Shown piece after piece: positions 1 to 5,907 of a DNA stretch of 7,077 nt. The DNA comes from an uncultured Chloroflexota bacterium (GTDB taxonomy: Bacteria; Chloroflexota; Anaerolineae; Aggregatilineales; Phototrophicaceae), in contig CALMZT010000860.1 in the NCBI GenBank assembly GCA_937870805.1, positions 1-7,077 on the forward strand. The letters are read 5' to 3'. Each line of letters opens with the position of its first letter. The first letter of the stretch is position 1. Below the pieces are notes generated by a model. The model was not told the origin of the DNA, made no database searches, and saw only the letters and a list, made by a program, of their open reading frames with translations. The translations under genes were made by a program, and so were the position numbers.

Positions 1-156
1 TGGCTTACGAATGGCGGTCGCGTCCTGACCGTGGTGGACGTCGGGAACGATCTCGACGAGGCCGTGTTCGCCGCCGACCGGGGAGCGCGTCAGATTTCCT
101 GGGCTGGCATGCAGCGACGCCACGACATCGCCCTGGCCGTGGGAACTGTCGCGTGA
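1..156 (+). CDS. purD: Phosphoribosylamine-glycine ligase, C-terminal fragment
   Basis: This is the last 51 codons of an open frame that enters from the left edge and stops at TGA 154-156. The peptide reads GGRVLTVVDVG near its start and ISWAGMQRRHDIA near its end, matching the C-terminal pattern of GAR synthetase (GGRVL...GMQ.R.DI). The enzyme joins phosphoribosylamine to glycine with ATP in de novo purine synthesis. The stop overlaps the GTG start of the next frame in the 4-base string GTGA, a usual sign of translational coupling. Base composition is about 70% G+C, far above the rest of the window, and the fragment probably comes from a different genomic context (see the junction at 241-262). 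The identification rests on the short C-terminus plus the adjoining purB-like start. Confidence 0.7.
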   Translation, partial: WLTNGGRVLTVVDVGNDLDEAVFAADRGARQISWAGMQRRHDIALAVGTVA

Positions 157-258
157 CCCGCCGCTACCCCCCCGCCGAGATGGGCGCCATCTGGGCCGAG
201 GCGGCCCGTTTCGAGCACATGCTCCGCGTGGAGATCGCCGTGGTACGGGCGCAGGTCC
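153..258 (+). CDS. purB: Adenylosuccinate lyase, N-terminal fragment cut at a junction
   Basis: A GTG start at 153 overlaps the purD stop. The first 35 or so residues contain RYPPAEMGAIWAEAARF and then LRVEIAVVRAQ, which fits the very conserved N-terminus of bacterial adenylosuccinate lyase (RY..PEMGAIW.EE..F...L.VEIA...A). That enzyme releases fumarate from SAICAR and adenylosuccinate in purine synthesis. Similarity stops around 250-258; the frame then runs through unrelated sequence to TGA at 339-341 without resembling the lyase, which is normally over 400 residues. The gene is therefore truncated after about 8% of its length. The end given here is an estimate of where purB sequence stops, not a stop codon. 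Confidence 0.7.
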
Positions 259-262
259 GGCG
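241..262. other. Junction between purB-like and AAA-ATPase-like sequence
   Basis: Left of this point the plus strand encodes purD/purB at about 70% G+C. Right of it the minus strand encodes an unrelated ATPase N-terminus at about 47% G+C (85 of 180 counted over 301-480). The stretch reads sensibly in both directions: VVRAQ as purB on the plus strand and YAGPAPVP as the ATPase on the minus strand. This is what a join at a short shared word would give. Neither gene continues past it. Confidence 0.7.
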
Positions 263-678
263 TATTGGGTGCGCTCTAATGCTTCACGCGCCTTATCCGA
301 GCCTTTTTGAGAAATCATGTACTGGTATGAGGCTTCGTTGAAACCACCGCCTGCCTGTACTTCGATAAACTTCTCACGTTTCAGGAAGGAGAACACCTTA
401 TCCGCTACACCCGCAAATGGCAGCTTTATGATTTCGCAGACATGATGCCCGGTCATGTAACCGCCGAAATACAACACCTTCAATATCAAGTCGGCAACTG
501 CCAGCATATTCAGTCCAGTGTCTTCTAGACTGGTCAAGGGCGGTGGTGCCCACTCGTTCTCTTCTGTTACCAGATCTTGAATGGGCGGCGCAGCTTGCAA
601 TGGCTGCTGCGGACGCTGACCCAAACTTCTAATCTGTCCCGTTCCAGGGGGTTTAGGGGGGCTTGTAAAATCAGTCAT
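241..678 (-). CDS. AAA-type ATPase, N-terminal region, truncated at junction
   Basis: The ATG at 678 is preceded by a good ribosome binding site, GAGGT six bases upstream. About 146 residues follow: a Pro/Gln-rich leader (residues 1-40), then a small helical, probably winged-helix domain containing LADLILKVLYFGGYMTG and VFSFLKREKFIEV, and the ending ERTQYAGPAPVP. From memory this resembles the N-terminal domain of a family of predicted ATPases annotated as chaperone-like and associated with Flp pilus assembly, where a similar 'RxQYVGPAPV' leads into the AAA domain. Walker motifs are not present because the gene breaks at the junction. The frame stays open to position 1, but the sequence beyond about 241 (Arg/Pro/Gly-rich) is antisense of purD/purB and not credible protein. 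The family assignment is moderate; the existence of the gene is well supported by start, ribosome site and amino-acid pattern. Confidence 0.65.
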
Positions 679-736
679 GTAGATACCTCAAAACGCTGGC
701 GTCGTCAGTCAAAGTCGCAGCGGAAACAAAGTGAGA

Positions 737-762
737 TGTCACTCAGTTTAAACTAAGTGACA
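737..762. promoter_or_regulatory. 26-bp near-perfect palindrome, putative operator
   Basis: The half-site TGTCACTCAGTTT is followed directly by AAACTAAGTGACA. Twelve of thirteen pairs match, centred at 749/750. A further inverted pair, AGTGA (730-734) and TCACT (739-743), overlaps its left side. It lies just downstream of a possible minus-strand -10 box (TATAGT, 778-773), where a repressor would block transcription of the ATPase gene at 678. No T-tract follows it, so it does not look like a terminator. The regulator is unknown. Confidence 0.6.
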
Positions 763-772
763 CTCAAAATTA

Positions 773-778
773 CTATAT
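773..778 (-). promoter_or_regulatory. Possible -10 box for the ATPase gene
   Basis: Read on the minus strand this is TATAGT, about 95 bases upstream of the ATPase start and ten bases upstream of the operator-like palindrome. The -35 match 17 bases away (TTGTTG-like) is weak, so the call is tentative. Confidence 0.3.
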
Positions 779-807
779 CACAAAATCCACAGTCGCAACA
801 ACCACCG

Positions 808-836
808 TTGAGTATAGGATTGTTCTGCGGTAAATT
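808..836 (+). promoter_or_regulatory. Sigma-70-type promoter for the metallo-hydrolase-fold gene
   Basis: TTGAGT (808-813) and TAAATT (831-836) are separated by 17 bases, a standard -35/-10 arrangement. Transcription would begin near 843. That placement leaves a leader of about 29 bases before the ATG at 872, or only about 5 before the TTG at 848. Confidence 0.5.
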
Positions 837-871
837 ACGCGCAACGCTTGAGAAGAATTGATGCGATAACG

Positions 872-1492
872 ATGATTGAGCAGATTCATTGGCTGGGCTA
901 CGGCGGCTTTCGCATTGAGGGACCACCCTTGATCTACATCAACCCCTGGCGCGTCGTGCGCGTCGCTTTTCACGCCGATGTGATTCTGGTCAGTCATCAT
1001 CACTTTGAACATTGTTCACTTGCCGACATCGGCAAGCTGCGCGGACCGGATACCAAAGTCATCGGTAATGAGCGTGTGGCACAAGAGATCGCCGGAACGA
1101 CTGTCCTGCGCCCCTGGCAGTTCATGAGTATTGACCGTGCCGGGATAAAAGCCATCCCTGCTTACTCACCCGATGAGCAGGAACATCCTAAAGCGGATGG
1201 TGGCTTGGGTTTTATTATTTCGCTCAATTATCACGACATTTACTACGCAGGCGATAGCAGGGCGATTCCCGAAATGCAGAGTATCCGCCCTGATATTGCC
1301 ATCCTGCCGATTGACGGCAACGGCACGATGGATGTGAACGAAGCAGCTGAACTGGTGAAGCAGATGCGTCCGCGCTGGACAATTCCCTGCAATTTAAACC
1401 CTGACAGCACTACCCAGATCGAAGCCAAACGCTTTGAAAGTCTAGCCAACAAATACACGCAAGTCGTGATGCCCAACACCAATAAAAAATAG
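872..1492 (+). CDS. Metallo-beta-lactamase-fold protein (COG2220/UlaG-like) with altered metal site
   Basis: The 206-residue protein follows the small 'L-ascorbate lactonase-like' branch of the metallo-beta-lactamase superfamily. It has IHWLGYGGFRI at the N-terminus, the metal motif HHHFEH at residues 42-47, EHPKADGGLGFII at 104-117, YYAGDS at 124-129, and ILPIDGNGTMDVNEAAEL at 144-161. These proteins are usually cytosolic hydrolases. Three normally conserved polar positions differ from the consensus: INPW instead of the usual IDP at residue 24, HxHxEH instead of HxHxDH at 46, and IPCN instead of IPxH at 174. Metal binding or catalysis may be changed. An in-frame TTG at 848 would add eight residues; ATG 872 is preferred because homologues begin at the first beta strand, but no clear ribosome site supports either. 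Substrate cannot be named. Confidence 0.85.
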   Translation: MIEQIHWLGYGGFRIEGPPLIYINPWRVVRVAFHADVILVSHHHFEHCSLADIGKLRGPDTKVIGNERVAQEIAGTTVLRPWQFMSIDRAGIKAIPAYSPDEQEHPKADGGLGFIISLNYHDIYYAGDSRAIPEMQSIRPDIAILPIDGNGTMDVNEAAELVKQMRPRWTIPCNLNPDSTTQIEAKRFESLANKYTQVVMPNTNKK

Positions 1493-1526
1493 GCGATTAT
1501 CCCTGCACAACACGTAAGGGATAATC
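1481..1526 (-). terminator. Repeat hairpin acting as likely terminator after the PNPOx-like gene
   Basis: Ten-base arms GATTATCCCT (1495-1504) and AGGGATAATC (1517-1526) pair across a 12-base loop. Read on the minus strand the hairpin is followed by GCC and then TATTTTTTATT, a reasonable T-tract, so it could end transcription coming from the gene at 1562-2023. On the plus strand no T-tract follows. The same inverted repeat recurs at 2061-2134. Confidence 0.5.
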
Positions 1527-1530
1527 CCCA
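1492..1530. repeat. Short form of an intergenic inverted repeat (copy A)
   Basis: From 1492 the plus strand reads GGCGATTATCCCTGCA, CAACACGTA, AGGGATAATCC. The reverse complement of 2061-2134 carries the same outer sequence, with two transitions in the 21 bases from ATTATCCC to GTA. Copy B has 35 extra bases between GTA and AGGG, which copy A lacks. Confidence 0.6.
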
Positions 1531-1561
1531 GGTCAATACCCCAATTTTCGCAAGTTGCCTA

Positions 1562-2023
1562 TCACTGAGCCACCGATGGCGCGCGCGTCACAAAGTCGAA
1601 CAGCTTAGCCCATTCCGGCGTAATCGAAATCTTCGCCATCTGCCGATAGCTTTGGCGTACCTGCGCTTCGAACGCCTGCCACTGATCAGCTGCAATCAGC
1701 TTTTTAGAGGCTTCCAGATATTCCGCTGGCACACCCTCCACGATTTCGATGCTGACAGTACCACGTACCATCAAGACATTCGGTGGAAAGGCGACGGTAT
1801 CAATCGTCAGGGCGACTTTGGGATGGGCACTCAGCGCGCGCACCTTTGGCGCTTTGGGGGAAGTTGCCATGATGAACTGCGTGCCGTTCCAGTGATAGCC
1901 AATCGGGATGACGCGCGGAAATCCATCGAGTCCGGTATATGCCAGCCGTGCCGGGATAGGCGAGTGCAGGAGTTCCTGCGCCAGCGGGTCGTTCAGGGTT
2001 TCACGAACTTCTTGTTGTTTCAT
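1562..2023 (-). CDS. Pyridoxamine 5'-phosphate oxidase-like flavoprotein
   Basis: The 153-residue protein has the split-barrel pattern of the PNPOx-like family: an N-terminal helix, then PARLAYTGLDGFPRVIPIGYHWNG at about 24-47, then FIMATSPKAPKVRALSAHPKVALTIDT at about 50-76, then LMVRGTVSIEIV. These match the strand-helix pattern that binds FMN, or F420 in some branches ('T....PKv.nL..nP.V.l.id'). Members include true PNP oxidases, F420-dependent reductases and many uncharacterised proteins; this single-domain short form is normally annotated only as a family member. The ATG at 2023 has GGAG eleven bases upstream. It lies downstream of clpX on the same strand but is separated from it by an intrinsic terminator and a 157-bp gap, so it is probably its own unit. 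Convergent with the gene at 872-1492. Confidence 0.8.
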   Translation of the reverse strand: MKQQEVRETLNDPLAQELLHSPIPARLAYTGLDGFPRVIPIGYHWNGTQFIMATSPKAPKVRALSAHPKVALTIDTVAFPPNVLMVRGTVSIEIVEGVPAEYLEASKKLIAADQWQAFEAQVRQSYRQMAKISITPEWAKLFDFVTRAPSVAQ

Positions 2024-2060
2024 ATGTGTTTACGCTCCGACTCTACTTCTCCTTTATTGG

Positions 2061-2134
2061 GGAGGATTATCCCTTAATGACAAGGGCACAGCGCGCTATG
2101 CCCCTACAATACATGTTATGCAGGGATAATTACC
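2061..2134. repeat. Long form of the intergenic inverted repeat (copy B), with 35-bp hairpin insert
   Basis: On the minus strand it reads GGTAATTATCCCTGCA, TAACATGTA, then a 35-base insert (2109-2075), then AGGGATAATCC. Outer arms at 2065-2074 and 2121-2130 are inverted. The insert holds a hairpin (2084-2103) beginning TGTAGGGGC and ending GTGCCC, the same type of unit as at 6759-6815. The repeat sits between the clpX terminator and the start of the PNPOx-like gene and may contain that gene's promoter. Confidence 0.6.
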
Positions 2135-2164
2135 AAAAAATAAGGCGGGTGATTGTCCCCGCCT
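2132..2164 (-). terminator. Intrinsic terminator of the tig-clpP-clpX operon
   Basis: On the minus strand, 16 bases after the clpX stop, AGGCGGG (2164-2158) pairs with CCCGCCT (2149-2143) across an 8-base loop. TATTTTTTGG follows. The GC-rich stem plus T-run is a textbook intrinsic terminator. Confidence 0.85.
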
Positions 2165-2180
2165 CATTGCCATTTCAGTT

Positions 2181-3473
2181 TTATGCCGCTGGTTTCAGCG
2201 TGCCACTGTCTGTCCACTCAAGTTGATTGCCGCTGCCATCAGAGATACTTGGGCGTGCCACACCGTTAATCACATCGGCGTTAATGACGACGCGGCGGAT
2301 GTCTTTTCGTCCGGGGATTTCAAACATCACATCCAACAGTCGGCTTTCGATAATCGAACGCAGACCACGCGCGCCTGTGTCACGCTTGAGTGTTAAATCA
2401 GCCGCCGCACTCAGCGCATTTTCCTCAAAGACGAGTTCCACTTCGTCCAGCCCTAGCAAAAGCTGATACTGTTTCACCAGCGCGTTCTTGGGTTCAACCA
2501 GAATGCGGATGAGCGCATCACGATCCAGCGGATCGACATTGACCAGCACAGGCAGGCGTCCGACCAATTCGGGGATCAGCCCGAAGGTCATCAAGTCTTC
2601 CGGTTCAATCTGGCGCAGCAGCGCGGCTTTGTCTTGATCTTCGTGCTTGTTCGATGCGCCGAAGCCAATCGCGCCCTTTACACCCACGCGCTTGCTGACA
2701 TGATCTTCAATGCCATCAAACGTGCCACCGCAGATAAACAGGATGTTCGTCGTGTCGATCTGCAAGAATTCCTGATGTGGATGCTTGCGCCCCCCTTGTG
2801 GCGGGACATTGGCAACCGTGCCTTCGACAATCTTGAGCAGCGCTTGCTGTACACCTTCGCCGGAGACATCGCGCGTAATCGACGGGTTATCGTTCGATTT
2901 GCGCGCAATCTTGTCGATTTCATCGATATAGATGATGCCGTTTTCGGCGCGGGCAATATCGCCATCTGCTGATTGAATCAAGCGCAGCAGAATATTTTCT
3001 ACATCTTCACCCACATAGCCCGCTTCGGTCAGCGCTGTCGCGTCTGCGATGCAGAACGGCACATCGAGGACACGCGCCAGAGTCTGCGCTAACAGCGTCT
3101 TACCGCTGCCCGTCGGACCCACCATCAGGATATTGCTCTTTTGCAACTCAACGTCAGTGCCTGTGCGGTCACTCTGGATGCGCTTGTAGTGGTTGTACAC
3201 CGCGACGCTCAAGACACGCTTGGCGTAGAGCTGTCCTACAACGTAGTCATCCAGGTGCGCCATAAGCTCACGCGGCGCAAGCAGCCGATCAATGTGAAAC
3301 TCGTTGGCGTGTGCATAGCCTGTCGTCAACTCATCGACCAGCAGGCGATGACATTGATCGACGCAGAAATTGCAGATGAACACACCATCGCCCCCTTGAA
3401 TCAGGCGATCTACCTGTTCATGGCTGCGTCCACAGAACGAGCAGCGCGGGTTTGTGGGTAAGCCGGGTCTCAC
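2181..3473 (-). CDS. clpX: ATP-dependent Clp protease ATP-binding subunit ClpX
   Basis: ClpX is the hexameric AAA+ unfoldase that recognises tagged proteins and feeds them to ClpP. All signature elements are present in this 430-residue protein. The N-terminal zinc-binding domain has Cys11, Cys14, Cys34 and Cys37. Walker A is GPTGSGKT (119-126), the pore-1 loop GYVG (152-155), Walker B IIYIDEID (180-187), and the RKH substrate loop is at 229-231. The IGF loop that docks on ClpP is at 269-271, the arginine finger is in PELVGR (301-306), and sensor 2 is GARGLR (367-372). Length is normal for the family. The start is GTG at 3473, overlapping the clpP TGA in GTGA, with AAGGAAGG about seven bases upstream, so translation is probably coupled to clpP. 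The gene ends at an intrinsic terminator. No residue looks damaged. Confidence 0.98.
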   Translation of the reverse strand: MRPGLPTNPRCSFCGRSHEQVDRLIQGGDGVFICNFCVDQCHRLLVDELTTGYAHANEFHIDRLLAPRELMAHLDDYVVGQLYAKRVLSVAVYNHYKRIQSDRTGTDVELQKSNILMVGPTGSGKTLLAQTLARVLDVPFCIADATALTEAGYVGEDVENILLRLIQSADGDIARAENGIIYIDEIDKIARKSNDNPSITRDVSGEGVQQALLKIVEGTVANVPPQGGRKHPHQEFLQIDTTNILFICGGTFDGIEDHVSKRVGVKGAIGFGASNKHEDQDKAALLRQIEPEDLMTFGLIPELVGRLPVLVNVDPLDRDALIRILVEPKNALVKQYQLLLGLDEVELVFEENALSAAADLTLKRDTGARGLRSIIESRLLDVMFEIPGRKDIRRVVINADVINGVARPSISDGSGNQLEWTDSGTLKPAA

Positions 3474-4102
3474 TTTTTACCTTCCTTGCTTTTTCCATCC
3501 TTACCATTTTTGCTGGTATCTTCCAGTACCGCGTCAATCAATCCATACTCGACAGCCTGTACCGCGCTCATGTAAATGTCGCGGTCAGTGTCGCGTTCAA
3601 TGGATTCTTTATCCTTGTTGGTGTGCTTCACAAAGATCAGATTCAAGCGTTCCTTCAAGCGTACAATTTCGTTCGCCTGAATCACGATGTCCGACGCTTG
3701 CCCCTGTGCCCCGCCGAGCGGCTGATGCATGTGAATGGTCGCGTTCGGCAGCGCGTAGCGCAAACCTTTCGCACCCGCCGTCAGCAGCACAGTGCCGAAG
3801 CTGGCGGTAATTCCTACAGCGACGGTGCTCACAGGTGCAGAAATCTGCTGCATCGTGTCATAAATCGCCAGCCCTGCATAGACCTGTCCACCGGGCGAAT
3901 TGATGTACATCTGGATTTGACGATCAGGGTCTTCGCGGTCAAGGAACAAAAGCTGCGCCACGATCAGGTTGGAAATCTGATCGTTGATGGGCATTCCCAT
4001 AAAGACAATACGTTCTTTCAGCAGCAGGGAGTAGATGTCGTAGGCACGTTCGCCACGACTCCCCTGCTCAATCACCATCGGGATTACATTGTGGAAATTC
4101 AT
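3470..4102 (-). CDS. clpP: ATP-dependent Clp protease proteolytic subunit ClpP
   Basis: ClpP forms the double-heptamer serine protease chamber that degrades proteins delivered by ClpX. With the start at 4102 the protein is 210 residues. The triad is complete: Ser101 in ITASFGT, His126 in HMHQPLGGAQGQ, and Asp171 in ERDTDRD. INSPGGQVYAG (67-77) forms the oxyanion region. After the active serine it has Phe where most ClpPs have Met (ASFG rather than ASMG). The C-terminus is a charged Lys/Gly tail, SKNGKDGKSKEGKK. A frame reaching ATG 4156 would add an arginine-rich segment overlapping tig and is unlikely. AAGGA lies ten bases before ATG 4102 and four before an alternative ATG 4108. It follows tig by about 20 bases and overlaps clpX by four. 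Confidence 0.97.
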   Translation of the reverse strand: MNFHNVIPMVIEQGSRGERAYDIYSLLLKERIVFMGMPINDQISNLIVAQLLFLDREDPDRQIQMYINSPGGQVYAGLAIYDTMQQISAPVSTVAVGITASFGTVLLTAGAKGLRYALPNATIHMHQPLGGAQGQASDIVIQANEIVRLKERLNLIFVKHTNKDKESIERDTDRDIYMSAVQAVEYGLIDAVLEDTSKNGKDGKSKEGKK

Positions 4103-4121
4103 CTGCATCCGTTCCTTGTTG

Positions 4122-5654
4122 TTATTTAGCTTCGCTCTCTGAAGACGACGTTTCATTGACAGCGGAAGTTTCAGTCTCCGCAGGTATTTCGTTTGTTATA
4201 GACGCTGTGTTTTCCACAGATGTTTCGTTTGTGGTTGATTCTGTATTCTCAACAGGTGTTTCGCTGGCTTCTGTATTTTCAGTCGCCGTGCTGCTGGCTG
4301 CAACAGGCACACCCTTCTCCGGGTTTTCGCCGCGCGCGATGGCAGCAATACGATCATAAGTACGTTGCGTCAATAAATCGTTGCGCAAGCCGGCAACCAT
4401 ATCCGGTTGCTCAAAAAACGAACGATACATTGCCCCTTGATCGCCAAAGGGTGCCACTAAACGATCAATCTCAGCTTGCACTTGCGCATTGGTGACATCG
4501 AGAACCTCTTCGCGCAGCACCTGCCGCAGCACCAGCGAACGCCGCAGCGTGTTGGTCGCGCTTTCGCGGTAATCTTCGTCAAAGTTTTCACGAGTCTTGC
4601 CCGTGATTTTCATGTAATCCTTCAGCGTCACACCCTGCTGCCGTAGATTGCGATCAAGGCTTTCGAGCATATCCTCAATCTGATCTTGCACCATCGCTTC
4701 AGGGAACGATACCTGTGCCCCTTCGACAATTTTCTCCAGCACCTTGCGTGAAAAATCGGACTTTGCGCGTTCTTCGGCTGCCTTCTGCAAATCCTCCCGC
4801 ACGCGCACACGCAGTTCAAGCAGCGTCAGCGGCGTTTCCTCGCCAGCGGTGACACGCGCAGCAAATTCGTCATTGAGCACAGGAAGCGTTACGTTTTCAA
4901 TTTTCTTGACAGTGACGTGGAATTCAACCTTACGTCCCGCGAGATCATTGTACTTGTCTTTGTCGTCGGGGTAAGTGATCTCAAATTCCTTCGTTTCACC
5001 AACAGCCGCCCCCACCAAGCCTTCGACAAAACCCGGTGCAAGTGGTTCATCTGTTGAATCGAGGTTAATCACGGCGTCATGCTGGTGAATGACTTCTTCA
5101 CCATCCTTGCCGCCCTCTTGTCCTTCGGCGGGATCACCCACGAAATGCGAGTGAATGTCTACCGTTACGCGATTGCCCGCCTCGACTGGACGGTTGCTCT
5201 CTTCCACCACAGCGTTATCGTTGAGCATCGCCTTAAGCGCGCTATCGACGGCGGCATCTTCCACCGTAGGATTTGTGTATTCAAGGCGCACGTCACGATA
5301 CGCGCCTAAATCGACTTCCGGTTGCAGCGGCACGGTAAATTGGAAGGTCGGCGTTGGGTCGAGCTTAAAATCTTCCAGCGCACCCGGACCGTAGGGGTCA
5401 ACCTGCGAACCGTCTAACGCCTCTTTATAAATCTCATTACCAAGCGTTTCAACCGCTTCTTCCAGAATCGCTGCCTCGCCCACGTAGCTTACAAGGATAC
5501 GATAAGGCGCTTTACCCTTACGGAAGCCGGGGATATTGACGCGATTTCCAATTTTGCGCGCGGCAGATTGTTTGGCTTTTTCCAAACGCTCACTATCGAC
5601 CTCCACAGTCAGGCGCGCGCTATGATTCTCAATTCGTTCAGTCTGAATATTCAA
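4122..5654 (-). CDS. tig: Trigger factor, ribosome-associated chaperone and prolyl isomerase
   Basis: Trigger factor binds the ribosome exit tunnel and shields nascent chains. The ribosome-docking signature GFRKGKAP is at residues 43-50, inside the N-terminal domain (1-115). An FKBP-like prolyl isomerase domain covers about 158-252, with a Gly/Asp/Glu-rich loop (GDPAEGQEGGKDGEE) inserted in it. The C-terminal chaperone domain follows to about 445. The start is TTG at 5654, supported by AAGGA seven bases upstream; the ATG inside that site is out of frame and soon stops. At 510 residues it is longer than the usual 430-450 because of an acidic Thr/Asn/Glu tail built of 12-residue repeats (about 465-510). 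First gene of the tig-clpP-clpX operon, linking co-translational folding to protein degradation. Confidence 0.97.
   Translation of the reverse strand: MNIQTERIENHSARLTVEVDSERLEKAKQSAARKIGNRVNIPGFRKGKAPYRILVSYVGEAAILEEAVETLGNEIYKEALDGSQVDPYGPGALEDFKLDPTPTFQFTVPLQPEVDLGAYRDVRLEYTNPTVEDAAVDSALKAMLNDNAVVEESNRPVEAGNRVTVDIHSHFVGDPAEGQEGGKDGEEVIHQHDAVINLDSTDEPLAPGFVEGLVGAAVGETKEFEITYPDDKDKYNDLAGRKVEFHVTVKKIENVTLPVLNDEFAARVTAGEETPLTLLELRVRVREDLQKAAEERAKSDFSRKVLEKIVEGAQVSFPEAMVQDQIEDMLESLDRNLRQQGVTLKDYMKITGKTRENFDEDYRESATNTLRRSLVLRQVLREEVLDVTNAQVQAEIDRLVAPFGDQGAMYRSFFEQPDMVAGLRNDLLTQRTYDRIAAIARGENPEKGVPVAASSTATENTEASETPVENTESTTNETSVENTASITNEIPAETETSAVNETSSSESEAK
4125..4262 (-). repeat. 36-bp degenerate tandem repeat encoding the trigger factor tail
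   Basis: Residues 465-510 of trigger factor line up as ETPVENTESTTN, ETSVENTASITN, EIPAETETSAVN and a partial ETSSSESEAK. That makes three and a fraction units of 12 codons. The DNA repeats are diverged but in frame. Confidence 0.65.
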
Positions 5655-5693
5655 GATAACATCCTTGTACGAGTCCCAGAGGATATACGATCA

Positions 5694-5699
5694 ATTATA
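5694..5699 (-). promoter_or_regulatory. Likely -10 box of the tig-clpP-clpX promoter
   Basis: Read on the minus strand it is a perfect TATAAT, 40 bases upstream of the tig start codon in the 123-bp gap between tRNA-Leu and tig. No convincing -35 hexamer is seen 16-18 bases upstream. No HrcA-type CIRCE sequence was seen in this gap. Confidence 0.5.
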
Positions 5700-5777
5700 G
5701 CTCGGAAACCGTCCGTTACGATAAAAGTTGTCATAGAAATTCGTGCGTGGACAGTTCCATAAAGAAGGTAGAGGCTG

Positions 5778-5859
5778 TGGGGAAGAAGGGACTCGAACCC
5801 TTACCTCGTGAGAGACATGATCCTAAGTCATGCGCGTCTGCCAGTTCCGCCACTCCCCC
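5778..5859 (-). tRNA. tRNA-Leu (anticodon UAG)
   Basis: The 82-nt sequence folds as a class II tRNA. The acceptor stem is GGGGGAG with CTTCCCC (one G-U pair), followed by discriminator A. The D-arm contains AACTGGCAGACGC. The anticodon stem CATGA/TCATG carries the loop CTTAGGA, with anticodon TAG at 5825-5823. A long variable arm (TCTCTCACGAGG) and a T-arm AAGGG-TTCGAGT-CCCTT follow. UAG decodes CUA and probably other CUN leucine codons. The terminal CCA is not encoded (CAG follows the discriminator), so it must be added after transcription. Confidence 0.95.
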
Positions 5860-5871
5860 GGCGTATTCGCC

Positions 5872-5877
5872 ATTATA
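5872..5877 (-). promoter_or_regulatory. -10 box of the tRNA-Leu promoter
   Basis: Perfect TATAAT on the minus strand, 12 bases before the first tRNA base, in the 48-bp gap after the regulator gene. The hexamer 17 bases upstream (TTTATC) is a weak -35. The tRNA can probably be transcribed independently; no terminator separates it from the regulator gene. Confidence 0.5.
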
Positions 5878-5907
5878 GTGCAGCCCAGCCGCTAGATAAA
5901 GACCGAA

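Noticed and set aside
1..240. Minus-strand open frame continuing the ATPase through to the left edge
   Set aside because: It is open only because high-G+C DNA has few stops. The peptide is Arg/Pro/Gly-rich and lies antisense to purD/purB, which give recognisable proteins.
773..1012. 79-residue minus-strand open frame
   Set aside because: Covers the promoter and the antisense of the metallo-beta-lactamase-fold gene; composition is not protein-like and there is no family match.
1652..2077. 141-residue plus-strand open frame
   Set aside because: Antisense shadow of the PNPOx-like gene, with Cys/Arg/His-rich composition and no ribosome site.
1495..2130. Possible CRISPR-like spaced repeats, because two related repeats lie about 540 bp apart
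   Set aside because: Only two copies, in opposite orientation, with a real gene between them and no regular spacers.
2634..2972. 112-residue plus-strand open frame
   Set aside because: Antisense to the Walker B region of clpX; no family resemblance.
3452..4129. 225-residue plus-strand open frame
   Set aside because: It is antisense to clpP, whose sequence is fully conserved with an intact triad; the antisense peptide shows no recognisable domain.
4103..4156. N-terminal extension of ClpP to ATG 4156
   Set aside because: It would overlap the end of tig by 35 bases and give an arginine-rich leader absent from ClpP proteins, while a ribosome site lies just before ATG 4102/4108.
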